From NCBI GenBank assembly GCA_023135165.1, contig JAGLTS010000037.1, positions 1 through 64,000 on the forward strand: DNA of 64,000 nt, given 5' to 3'. Positions within the stretch are counted from its first letter, which is position 1, and every line of letters begins with the position of its first letter. The translations under genes and the position numbers were made by a program. The notes below the pieces were generated by a model. It did not search any database. It was not told where the DNA came from and was given only the letters and a program-made list of their open reading frames with translations. The stretch comes from Phycisphaerales bacterium. Its GTDB lineage: Bacteria > Planctomycetota > Phycisphaerae > Phycisphaerales > JAGLTS01. Shown in pieces: positions 34,886-42,593 of this stretch.

Positions 34886-35584
34886 TCACGCAATATAGAT
34901 CAGGTACAAGCCGGCAAGCAGCACGAACACACCGCACACGCCCCGCAATACCCTCGTTCCGCGCGATTGATCCGTCCAGTTCAGATATCTCTGGACAAGT
35001 TCGGTGCACGTTCCCGCGAGCGCGATGACGCCGCAGTGTCCCAGGCCGAACGCGGCGAGCAGCAGTACGCCGTATCCAGGATTGTCACTCGCCACACGAA
35101 ACGTGACGGCAAGCATCGGCGCCATGTATGCGAACGTGCACGGCCCCAGCGCAATGCCAAACACAAGTCCGAGGATAAAGGCAGCCAGCGCGCCCTTCCG
35201 CTTCACGCCGACCCGCCCTGGACCGGACCATGGCATTGGTATGACGCCCAACAGATGCAATCCGACGACAAGAAACACCGCCGCCACGATGTAGTTACCA
35301 TAGACACCGATATCGCCCATCATCCGGCCGGCCATGGCGGTGATCGCGCCAATGGCGCCGATGGTGATCAGTATCCCGATGGAAAAGAGCATCGACAGGG
35401 TGAAGGCTCGCCTGACCGTGGTCTCGACCCCTTGGCCGCTGATGAAGCCGATGATCAACGGGATGCTGGACAGATGACAGGGGCTTAGGATGATGCTGAG
35501 TACGCCCCATAGAAAGGACGCCGCAACGGCGATCATCACGGATCCCTCGACGGCATGAGTCAGCTCGGAAAACAGTTGTTCCAT
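34886..35584 (-). CDS. CcdA-family cytochrome c biogenesis / thiol-transfer membrane protein
   Basis: The 232-residue protein has six hydrophobic helices. Two conserved Pro-Cys motifs (SPC36HLSSIP and LGPC149TFAYMAP) in helices 1 and 4 form the disulfide used to move electrons from cytoplasmic thioredoxin to the periplasm. It is the last gene of the ArsR-controlled operon, 106 bp after the thioredoxin-like gene. In this context it may reduce a periplasmic thiol system involved in metal or arsenic handling instead of cytochrome c. The family is certain, the physiological partner is inferred. Confidence 0.9.
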   Translation of the reverse strand: MEQLFSELTHAVEGSVMIAVAASFLWGVLSIILSPCHLSSIPLIIGFISGQGVETTVRRAFTLSMLFSIGILITIGAIGAITAMAGRMMGDIGVYGNYIVAAVFLVVGLHLLGVIPMPWSGPGRVGVKRKGALAAFILGLVFGIALGPCTFAYMAPMLAVTFRVASDNPGYGVLLLAAFGLGHCGVIALAGTCTELVQRYLNWTDQSRGTRVLRGVCGVFVLLAGLYLIYIA

Positions 35585-35690
35585 TGTCGTCTCTCGGTGT
35601 AGCCCCAGGCATCATCGCGTCGCCTGCACTCTCGCACACGGTACGTCGATTGCAGCGACTGGCGATTGCAACGTGCTCGCACGTACCCGC

Positions 35691-36191
35691 TCAACCCGCG
35701 TCGGCATCCTCATCCGCCAAGGAGAACGCATATCCAAACTCAGCCCATGCACCGAGAATGTCCTGACGAGAATAGAACCCCTCGTGCCGAAAGAGCTCGT
35801 TCCCCTTCTCATCGAAGAACACCTGTGTCGGAATGACGCGGATTCGATATGGGGCTGCAGCCTGCTGGTCTTGGCGGGTGTCAATGAACAGAACATCAAA
35901 CTGACCCGCGAACTCCTCGCGCAGTATATCCAGGATTGGAGCCATCTTCTTGCACGGTATACATGTGGTCGAGCCGAGGTCCACGAGCTTTGGGAGGCTG
36001 ATCTGCTCTGCGGCGGGCGAGTCGGGCGAACTCGAAGTCAGATCCTCGGGATCGGCGGATTCAGCGTGGGCCGCTACATCGCTCGATTCCAGCGGCGGCG
36101 CGGTGTGTGAGTACTTCGCGTGCAGCACTAGAATCACTGCCGCCACGACGAGTGCGATGATACTGCCTTTGACAGGATGATGTGGTTTCAT
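35691..36191 (-). CDS. Membrane-anchored thioredoxin-fold protein
   Basis: The 166-residue protein has an N-terminal TM helix (about residues 8-25) and a Ser/Pro-rich linker. The thioredoxin domain has active site C77-I-P-C80 and cis-Pro P121 (RVIPTQVFF). Its position before ccdA, with CcdA being a donor of electrons to such proteins, suggests the pair forms an outward-facing reducing system. The gene lies 47 bp after the small redox protein gene in the same operon. Confidence 0.9.
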   Translation of the reverse strand: MKPHHPVKGSIIALVVAAVILVLHAKYSHTAPPLESSDVAAHAESADPEDLTSSSPDSPAAEQISLPKLVDLGSTTCIPCKKMAPILDILREEFAGQFDVLFIDTRQDQQAAAPYRIRVIPTQVFFDEKGNELFRHEGFYSRQDILGAWAEFGYAFSLADEDADAG

Positions 36192-36238
36192 GGCGTAGGT
36201 TCCTCGTGAGCGGTTCCGCTACCGACAGGCAGTCGCGG

Positions 36239-36628
36239 CTATGCTTGCTCGAACATGCGCTTGAGTTCTTCGACGCCTGGTACTTTGCCGGATGACTTCA
36301 CAGTGCCGTCGACGACCAGGCCCGGCGTCATCATCACCCCGTATTGCATGATACGGTTGATGTCCGTGACCTTCTCAATCTCGCAAGATAGACCGAGTTG
36401 ATCGGCAGCGGCTGCCGCGTTCTCCGCCAGTTGCCGACACTTCGGACAGCCGGTCCCCAGGATCTTGATGTCTTTCATCGCCATAGCTCCTGTCGATGGT
36501 GGTGTGTCTGTATGACATCCATGCTTAAGAAGTCGCTTTGACTCCGCGATGTGACCCGTGTTCTTCTCGCCGGAGCAGCCGCACGTGGGTGTTTCCGTGT
36601 TTTGACAACTGCATGTGCACTTAGCCAT
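36239..36628 (-). CDS. Small redox-active disulfide protein with Cys-rich N-terminal extension
   Basis: The C-terminal 79 residues form a thioredoxin-like redox-active disulfide protein with C61-P-K-C64 and cis-Pro in MMTPGLVVDG. The first 50 residues carry eight Cys or His-rich clusters (MAKCTCSCQNTETPTCGCSG), resembling a metal-binding peptide. Two starts have good ribosome-binding sites. ATG 36628 (AAGGA) gives 129 residues. ATG 36478 (AGGAG) gives the core of about 79 residues. Both forms may be made. The gene is between the permease and thioredoxin genes, which fits transfer of electrons or metal in that system. Confidence 0.78.
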   Translation of the reverse strand: MAKCTCSCQNTETPTCGCSGEKNTGHIAESKRLLKHGCHTDTPPSTGAMAMKDIKILGTGCPKCRQLAENAAAAADQLGLSCEIEKVTDINRIMQYGVMMTPGLVVDGTVKSSGKVPGVEELKRMFEQA

Positions 36629-36680
36629 TGCGATTCCTTCTTTCGACGGGGTCTGTTGGTGTGCCGGTGGGCGCGATTGG

Positions 36681-37979
36681 TCAAAACAGTGCTCCGTAGA
36701 TCATGCCGCTCATGGTGGCCATCACGACAACGAGCGTGACGAAGACGATCGTTTTCTGTGTTCCGATGATGCTGCGAATCACAAGCATGTTGGGAAGCGA
36801 GAGAGCCGGCCCGGCGAGAAGCAGTGCCAGCGCGGGGCCTTTGCCCATCCCCGCCCCGATCAGCCCCTCCAGGATCGGCACCTCTGTCAGCGTCGCGAAA
36901 TACATGAACGCGCCCACCACCGAGGCGAACAGGTTTGACTCAATCGAGTTGCCGCCCACCAACCCCGCCACCCACTGTGACGGGATCAGCCCCTCGTGAC
37001 CCGGTCGGCCGAGCAAGATGCCTGCGATGAGCACGCCCGCCAGCAGCAATGGCATGATCTGCTTGGCGAACGTCCACGATGCGCCGAGCCACTCACCCCC
37101 CTCTCCTCGCTGCGTACCCATCAGGATCGACAACCCCGCGACGCCGGCGGCGAAGGCGATGATCGGCCGGTCGGGCAGAAGCGCAGCCAATATGGCTGCG
37201 GGCAGGCTTGCAGCGAGCATCTTCCACCACGGCATGCGGAACCACAACATCAGCACCACAGCGAGCACGGCTGCGAAGATCCCCGTCAGAACCCACTTCG
37301 CCGCATACACCGCCGACCAGATCCCGCTCGCCGCCTGCGGCTCTCCCCAGTTAGCGAAGATGAGGATCGCGACCATCGCGGAGAAGTACACAGCGTTCTG
37401 CCACAGCGGATGGTCAACCGTCGGTGCGGGCAGGTCAGCAAGGTTCCCCGCTCGCGCCTGCTCTTCACGCCGATAGATCAGATGCATGACCAGGCCGATC
37501 ACGATGCTGAAGACGATCGCGCCGACCGCGCGAGCGATGCCAAGCTCCAGGCCGAGCACGCGCGCGGTGAGGATGATGGCGAGCACGTTGATCGCCGGGC
37601 CCGAGTACAGAAACGCCGTGGCCGGCCCCAGGCCCGCACCCATGCGGTAGATCCCCGCGAAAAGCGGCAGCACCGTGCATGAGCAGACAGCGAGGATCGA
37701 GCCGGAGACGGATGCGACGCCGTACGCGAGCGGCTTGCGGGCATCCGGGCCGAGGTACTTCATGACCGACGCCTGGCTGATGAAGACGGAGATCGCGCCG
37801 GCGATGAAGAACGCAGGCACAAGGCATAAAACCACGTGCTCCCGCGCGTACCAGCGGACAAGCTGCAAGCCCTCGACGATCGCGCTGTCGAATCGCGCGC
37901 TGCCGATCGGCAGGTGATAGCACATGAGAAACGCACCTGCGAGCCAGAGCAGTTTCTTCCACTCGCCCTTCCAGTTCAC
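36681..37979 (-). CDS. DUF318/UPF0718 permease (ArsP/SO_0444-like)
   Basis: The 432-residue protein has about 10 hydrophobic helices and the C99-S-C101 motif in AVCSCTVLPLFAGIYRMGAG typical of this permease family, followed by ATAFLYSGPAINVLAI. Members export organoarsenicals or metal-related compounds. The substrate here is not identified. It overlaps the ArsR gene by 4 bp (ATGA), so the regulator and permease are translationally coupled. The redox genes downstream suggest the substrate or the permease itself has thiol chemistry. Confidence 0.85.
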   Translation of the reverse strand: MNWKGEWKKLLWLAGAFLMCYHLPIGSARFDSAIVEGLQLVRWYAREHVVLCLVPAFFIAGAISVFISQASVMKYLGPDARKPLAYGVASVSGSILAVCSCTVLPLFAGIYRMGAGLGPATAFLYSGPAINVLAIILTARVLGLELGIARAVGAIVFSIVIGLVMHLIYRREEQARAGNLADLPAPTVDHPLWQNAVYFSAMVAILIFANWGEPQAASGIWSAVYAAKWVLTGIFAAVLAVVLMLWFRMPWWKMLAASLPAAILAALLPDRPIIAFAAGVAGLSILMGTQRGEGGEWLGASWTFAKQIMPLLLAGVLIAGILLGRPGHEGLIPSQWVAGLVGGNSIESNLFASVVGAFMYFATLTEVPILEGLIGAGMGKGPALALLLAGPALSLPNMLVIRSIIGTQKTIVFVTLVVVMATMSGMIYGALF

Positions 37980-38323
37980 CGGGTCGCTCCCCGCGGCCGG
38001 GCATCCTCAAGCAGTTCCGCATCCTCCCTGACGCCGTCCTCCAGGACCCGGCAGGCGCAGTCGAGAAAGCCCAGGATGCACGGCGTGCGCAGCGAGTAGA
38101 AGACCAACAGGCCGTCCTTGCGAGTCTGAACCAGCCCACCGCGCAGCATGACGGAGAGGTGCTGTGAGACGTTCGGCCGCTGCGCCCCGACGCGGTCGGC
38201 GATGTCCTGTACGCACAGTTCCTCATCGCGCAGCAGGTCGGCGATCGCAACACGGGTCGGATGCGCCAGCGCCGCGATGATCCGCGCCTGCTTCTCGTAA
38301 CGTCTCTTCGCTCGATGATCCAC
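37976..38323 (-). CDS. ArsR-family metal/metalloid-responsive repressor
   Basis: The 115-residue winged-helix repressor has HPTRVAIADLL, the ELCVQD metal-site helix with C37 and a recognition helix QRPNVSQHLSVML. C-terminal cysteines C82, C89 and C91 could form the sensing site, unlike the classical CVC pair, because the second Cys of ELCVC is Gln. It represses its own operon until metal or metalloid binds. A matching promoter and inverted repeat lie just upstream at 38349-38383. It overlaps the permease gene by 4 bp. Confidence 0.9.
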   Translation of the reverse strand: MDHRAKRRYEKQARIIAALAHPTRVAIADLLRDEELCVQDIADRVGAQRPNVSQHLSVMLRGGLVQTRKDGLLVFYSLRTPCILGFLDCACRVLEDGVREDAELLEDARPRGATR

Positions 38324-38348
38324 AGCCGTACCCTCTGATTAGTTCCTA

Positions 38349-38383
38349 TGTGCGAATATAGGCACACAAGGTGCATATGTCAA
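38349..38383 (-). promoter_or_regulatory. arsR-operon promoter with overlapping inverted-repeat operator
   Basis: On the minus strand TTGACA (38378-38383) is followed after exactly 17 bp by TATATT (38355-38360), a near-consensus sigma-70 promoter. The inverted repeat TGTGC-N8-GCACA (38349-38366) covers the -10, the usual place for an ArsR/SmtB operator. Occupied repressor would block polymerase. Confidence 0.75.
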
Positions 38384-38410
38384 GGCACATAAGTGACGGT
38401 TGGTGGGGTG

Positions 38411-38600
38411 GGTCAAGTGAACCCCGCGTTGCCACGCGGGGCTGTGATGTGGGCGCGAACAGGAGATCGGACGCGCTCTGTAGAAACCCTTGAATGCTCA
38501 GCGGGTGTCGGGCGCGCCTTCCGATCCTGTTGCGACGTATGGGACATCTTCCATCCCAGCCCCATGTGGGAACATGGGGTTCATCCCGTTCACCCGGCGC
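38411..38600. repeat. Divergent copy of the MITE-like element (composite)
   Basis: From about 38474 the sequence GCTCTGTAGAAACCCTTGA through CATCTTCCATCCCAGCCCC and the hairpin at 38560-38580 follows the order of the element at 48714-48984. A second hairpin module, ACCCCGCG-TTGCCA-CGCGGGGC at 38421-38441, lies upstream in the opposite orientation. The copy is truncated and rearranged. Confidence 0.6.
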
Positions 38601-38830
38601 CAAACTGCTCGCAACATCCTGCAAGACAGTGACTTCGCCGCCCGTTGTACGGAGTGATCGCAACCGGGCGCCACGTCGTCGCGTAGGTCTATCGGACGGT
38701 CGGCGCCTCTGCTTGATCGGGACAAAGCGCATCACCCGGTGCGTGCTCACCTGGAAGGGTATCCACGGGGCGAGTGGTTCAACTCCCCGGGCGGGCCGGC
38801 CGATCCGTCAGCGGAGGATGCGAGGCTGCC

Positions 38831-39268
38831 ATGAACAGGCACACAAGATCACACGCTGTGTGCAGCGAGTTGGTGATCGACCCGGCAGTCGCTCGAAGGG
38901 CACGCCGCGTCGTCGTTCTGCTCCTCATCACGATCAGCCTGAGCCTTTTCGACCTCATCCTCACGCTCACCTACGTGCGGTCCATCGGCATGGCGGAGGT
39001 CAACCCGATCGCCGCGTGGATCCTGCGCGAGGGTTCGACGAGCGCCCTGGTCGCCTGGAAGCTCGGCTCGGTGCTCATGGCGGCGACGATCATCTACGCC
39101 ATTCGGCACAAGCGCCAAGCTGAACGCGCCGCGTGGCTCGCTGTGATCATCCTCGGCGCGTTGACCGCCCACTGGATGCACTACGGGGCTTCATTGCATC
39201 AACTGACACCCGTTGCCCACGCGCTGCCGGAGATGTCCGACTACAACTGGATCGTCGTCGTGGACTGA
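38831..39268 (+). CDS. Small membrane protein, DUF5658-like
   Basis: The 145-residue protein has about four hydrophobic helices, the first with SLSLFDLILTLTYV, followed by GMAEVNPIAAWIL, a motif shared with DUF5658-type membrane proteins. ATG 38831 (MNRHTRSH) is chosen because GGAGG-like sequence precedes it and an upstream ATG lies in MITE-adjacent sequence. It is the first gene downstream of the repeat copy at 38411-38600. The function is unknown. Confidence 0.65.
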   Translation: MNRHTRSHAVCSELVIDPAVARRARRVVVLLLITISLSLFDLILTLTYVRSIGMAEVNPIAAWILREGSTSALVAWKLGSVLMAATIIYAIRHKRQAERAAWLAVIILGALTAHWMHYGASLHQLTPVAHALPEMSDYNWIVVVD

Positions 39269-39338
39269 GACGAATCATCCTTTGGATCTGGGTGTCGCGC
39301 ATGTGAGCGGGACGGATGACGCCTTCGCCGCTACCCTG

Positions 39339-39833
39339 ATGGCTGTGAAGACGCACACCCTTCTGATCGCGATGTGTCTTGCCCTCCTGCTCACCGGCTG
39401 CGCGGGCGTGCAACCGCCCGTGCTTCGCCCGGCAGGCATCACACACACGACCGAATCCGATGATGCGATTGTCGTGACATGCAGCATCGACGCGGTGAAC
39501 CCCAACGACGTTCTGCTTCCGCTTGTCGAGCTGTACTACCACGCTGAGATGGATGGGCGAACCGTCTACACGGGTAGGCGAGCGGTCCGGCAGACGCTGA
39601 CCGCGGGCGGGACGTACCGGCTTGATGTGCCGATCGTCATCACATTCTCGGACGCAGCCGACCGCCCCATCGGGATGCACCAGCTCGCGCTGTCAGGCGA
39701 GCTGACGTACATCGCGCCCGGCCGATTCACCGAGGCGCTCTTCGACATCGGCATCCATCGTCCAAAGGTCTCCCTTCGGGTCCACGAGACGGTCGATCTG
39801 AGTCGAGATGCCGCTGAGGTCGCGCCGCGGTGA
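39339..39833 (+). CDS. Predicted lipoprotein, LEA-type-2-like
   Basis: The 164-residue protein has a lipoprotein signal with lipobox LLTGC (about C20), so it should be membrane anchored. The mature domain is a beta-sandwich-like sequence (CSIDAVNPNDVLLPLVELYYHAEMD, span about residues 49-72) similar to LEA14 or water-stress-type domains. No enzyme motif is present. It follows the small membrane protein gene by 70 bp. The role is unknown. Confidence 0.65.
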   Translation: MAVKTHTLLIAMCLALLLTGCAGVQPPVLRPAGITHTTESDDAIVVTCSIDAVNPNDVLLPLVELYYHAEMDGRTVYTGRRAVRQTLTAGGTYRLDVPIVITFSDAADRPIGMHQLALSGELTYIAPGRFTEALFDIGIHRPKVSLRVHETVDLSRDAAEVAPR

Positions 39834-40068
39834 AGGTCCGTCTGCAACGATCGCTGCTTGCTGATCTTGGCAGACAGCTTGAATCGCTCCCGTGTTCAGC
39901 CGATCCCTTATTGCGGCTTGATCTCCGCAACAACGTGGGCTGACATACAGCGGCCCTGCCCGGGAACCGGCGCGTATCTGGCAGCGCCTGCCGTGCCGAG
40001 CGTGCGTCAGGCATAGGAACGCCCCACAGCTCCCTGAGCGAAACCGTTGTCCATCAGGGAGTGCATAC
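39834..40068. other. Intergenic region upstream of the PilZ-receiver gene
   Basis: About 235 bp hold no gene. A stem TTGCGG/CCGCAA near 39910-39930 could be a terminator for the preceding lipoprotein gene, and the right end should hold the promoter of the next gene. Confidence 0.35.
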
Positions 40069-41211
40069 GTGAGTTCCGATTCCTCCAAATCAGCGAACCT
40101 CGCTACCCCGCCGGCCAAGCAAGGGAACAACAGGCGCACCCATGGCCGTCTCGCGTATCAGGTGCCCAGGATCATCGTCATGGTCCAGCACCCCGGCGGA
40201 ACGACCGCCAAGCTCCTTGTCGTATCGCGCGATCTCTCATCAACCGGCATGGCGTTCTACCATCGCGGGTTCCTTCACGCTGGCACCGCCTGCGAACTGG
40301 AACTCCTCACGCTCGCCGGCGAGATGGAGTTGATCCGCAGCAAGGTCGTTCGATGCCGACACATCAAGTCCAGCATCCATGAGATCGGCATCGCGTTCGA
40401 CGCCCCAATCGACCCACGTCGATTCATGGAGGTTGGTATCGAGCATGCCGCGATCAACGCCGAGCCTATGGAGATGCCCGAACTCACCGGCCGAGTGCTT
40501 CAGATTGACGATCAGAAGCTTGAAGCGCTTCTCTTGAAGCATCACCTCAAGGCGACGGGCATCAAACTCACCTCGATTCAGAATCCGGATGAGGTGTCTC
40601 ATCTCATCAAGGCCCAGGCCTTCGACCTGATCGTCTGCGACTTGAACATGGGTGATGTGAAGGGTGAGGATGTCATCGAGCGCCTCCGCGCGGAGGACTT
40701 CAAGGGCCCGATCATCGCGATCACGTCGGAGACCAACCCCACACGGCTGGATCACGTCAAGCAGGCTGGGGCGACCAACATCCTCAGCAAGCCATACGAC
40801 CCCGCGAGCTTGATTGGGATGCTCTCCTCGTTACTCAAGTCCGTCAGCGCCGGTGCCACGGATGAGCCGATCTACAGCTCGATCCCCGCGGAAGGCGATA
40901 TGGGTGAGCTTCTCACGGCACACATCGAAGAGGCCAAGAAGAAGGCGCAGCAGATCGAGCAGGCCATGGCCGATGACGCACTCGACGCGCTTCGGGGATT
41001 GTGCCTGGATGTGAAGGCAAGCGGTTCCAGTTGCGGCTACCCGGTGTTGACGGAAGCAGCCGACGCAGTCGTTCACGCGCTTGATTCATCCCAATCGGTG
41101 GTGAAGTCAGCCAACGAGATCCGCAGCCTGTTGTCGGTCTGCAGCCGGCTTCGCCTCGCCGAGCCGGACGAGAGCGACTGTGAGTCCGAAGGCCAAGATG
41201 AAGCTGCGTGA
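40069..41211 (+). CDS. PilZ-receiver-HPt-like three-domain signalling protein
   Basis: The 380-residue protein combines three domains. An N-terminal PilZ domain has R23-T-H-G-R27 and D55-L-S57-S-T-G60, the c-di-GMP motifs. A receiver domain has phosphoacceptor D191 (IVCDLNMG) and K241 (ILSKPYD). A C-terminal helical region (about 280-360) has the LDVKASGSSCGYP block of an HPt domain, but the His normally in this loop is missing. The GTG start at 40069 follows GGGAG. It could link c-di-GMP level to phosphotransfer. No kinase is adjacent. Confidence 0.8.
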   Translation: MSSDSSKSANLATPPAKQGNNRRTHGRLAYQVPRIIVMVQHPGGTTAKLLVVSRDLSSTGMAFYHRGFLHAGTACELELLTLAGEMELIRSKVVRCRHIKSSIHEIGIAFDAPIDPRRFMEVGIEHAAINAEPMEMPELTGRVLQIDDQKLEALLLKHHLKATGIKLTSIQNPDEVSHLIKAQAFDLIVCDLNMGDVKGEDVIERLRAEDFKGPIIAITSETNPTRLDHVKQAGATNILSKPYDPASLIGMLSSLLKSVSAGATDEPIYSSIPAEGDMGELLTAHIEEAKKKAQQIEQAMADDALDALRGLCLDVKASGSSCGYPVLTEAADAVVHALDSSQSVVKSANEIRSLLSVCSRLRLAEPDESDCESEGQDEAA

Positions 41212-41239
41212 TCGGTGCGGCGGAACACCCACAGCACGA

Positions 41240-41950
41240 TCACCGTGACGCGAAGTACGTGCCCAGCCGGCCCGTCAGATCGCGCCAGACATCCTCGACA
41301 TCACGGCAGGCGTCAATCACGATGTGCCGATCCGGGTCGAGCCGGGCCTGCTCGAGATACCCCTCGCGCACCTGGGCGTGGAACATCTCGCCCTTGGCCT
41401 CCATGCGGTCCAGTAGCGGATTGAGCCTCGCCCCCGCTGTCTTGCCATCCACATCAAAGATGACCGTGACATCAGGCTCAGCCCCGACGAGCGCGACGTG
41501 ACCGACCGCGAGGATGTCGTCGCGCTCCAGCCCGCCCGCCGTGCCCTGATAGGCGAGCGTCGAGCTGATGAAGCGGTCCGCGAGGACCAGTTCGCCGCGC
41601 GCCAGGGCTGGCCGAATACGCTCCGCCGCGAGTTGCGCGCGCGAGGCCATGTACAGCATCATCTCGCAGCGCAGGTCCATCTCGGTGTTCTTCGGGTCGA
41701 GCAGAACCTCACGGATTTGCTCGCCGATGCCCGTCCCGCCCGGCTCGCGCACCTCGCAGACGGTCAGTCCGTGCGATCGGCAGAGGTCGGCGAAGCGGTC
41801 GAACTGCGTCGATTTTCCCGAGCCGTCCGGCCCGTCGAAGACGATGAACGTGCCGCCGAGTTTGTGCATCCATGCATTCACGCGGGGCAGTGTCGTGACA
41901 TCGCGCCGCATTGGCAAGCCCGTCGGTTCCTCGCCCGAGTTGGCCCACAC
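41240..41950 (-). CDS. tmk: Thymidylate kinase
   Basis: This P-loop kinase phosphorylates dTMP to dTDP using ATP, in the dTTP pathway. The P-loop is GPDGSGKST, the conserved DR segment is LADRFISST and the lid region is rich in Arg. The start is uncertain. GTG 41950 gives 236 residues, ATG 41869 (MHKLGGTFIVFDG) gives 209 and matches the usual Tmk length better. None has a strong ribosome-binding site. It is downstream of the HD phosphohydrolase gene by 14 bp if GTG is used. Confidence 0.9.
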   Translation of the reverse strand: MWANSGEEPTGLPMRRDVTTLPRVNAWMHKLGGTFIVFDGPDGSGKSTQFDRFADLCRSHGLTVCEVREPGGTGIGEQIREVLLDPKNTEMDLRCEMMLYMASRAQLAAERIRPALARGELVLADRFISSTLAYQGTAGGLERDDILAVGHVALVGAEPDVTVIFDVDGKTAGARLNPLLDRMEAKGEMFHAQVREGYLEQARLDPDRHIVIDACRDVEDVWRDLTGRLGTYFASR

Positions 41951-41964
41951 GATGCACCGGCGAC

Positions 41965-42519
41965 CTACCCAGGGATCGGTCGGCCGGCCCTGCGGTAGAT
42001 CTCTTCGTAGACAGCCCGTGCGATGGGGAGTCCAGCATCGCGGAAGTTCTTCGGATTGGCCCAGAAGTCGCCCATGTCGCCCCGCCGCTGCTGTTCGTAC
42101 GTCAGTACCTTGGCCATCATCTGCACCTTGTCCGCTGCCCGGACGATCCTCGCTTCGAGCGTCTCGCCCGCCTCAGTCTCCGCCCAGAGCTTCAGCCACG
42201 CATCCGGAAGTAAAGCTTCAGCAGCTCGCTGCTCCGCCTCATCATGCGCATCGGTCTTGAACGGCATCGGCACGTCGCCGGTCATCGCCTCGGGCGCGTC
42301 ATGCAACAGCGCCATGCGAAGCACACGCTCGCCATCCACCGCTTTGCCTTCCTCTCGCAGACAGTCGACCATGAGCATCGCGGCGACTGCGACGCCGAAT
42401 GAATGTGCAGCGATCGTCTCGGCTTCACACACGCCGCGAATGACGTATCCGGTTCGGCGAAGCTCCAACAACGGGTCCAGCCCCTGGAGCGTATCGACAA
42501 TGGTGCGTGCATCAGGCAT
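41965..42519 (-). CDS. HD-domain phosphohydrolase, YfbR-like nucleotidase
   Basis: The 184-residue HD-domain protein has the metal ligands in ETIAAHSFGVA and LLHDAPEAMTGDVP, then D and K in the AADKVQMM helix. This pattern matches YfbR, a 5'-deoxynucleotidase that removes phosphate from deoxynucleoside 5'-monophosphates. Its neighbour tmk also acts on deoxynucleotides, so the pair may balance the dTMP pool. The substrate is inferred from family. Confidence 0.82.
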   Translation of the reverse strand: MPDARTIVDTLQGLDPLLELRRTGYVIRGVCEAETIAAHSFGVAVAAMLMVDCLREEGKAVDGERVLRMALLHDAPEAMTGDVPMPFKTDAHDEAEQRAAEALLPDAWLKLWAETEAGETLEARIVRAADKVQMMAKVLTYEQQRRGDMGDFWANPKNFRDAGLPIARAVYEEIYRRAGRPIPG

Positions 42520-42593
42520 GAGGCCAGTCTACCCAGGATCAGTCCGCCGCCGCGCGTGAATCACATCATGCCCGTTCCAACGTGCGTCGATGT

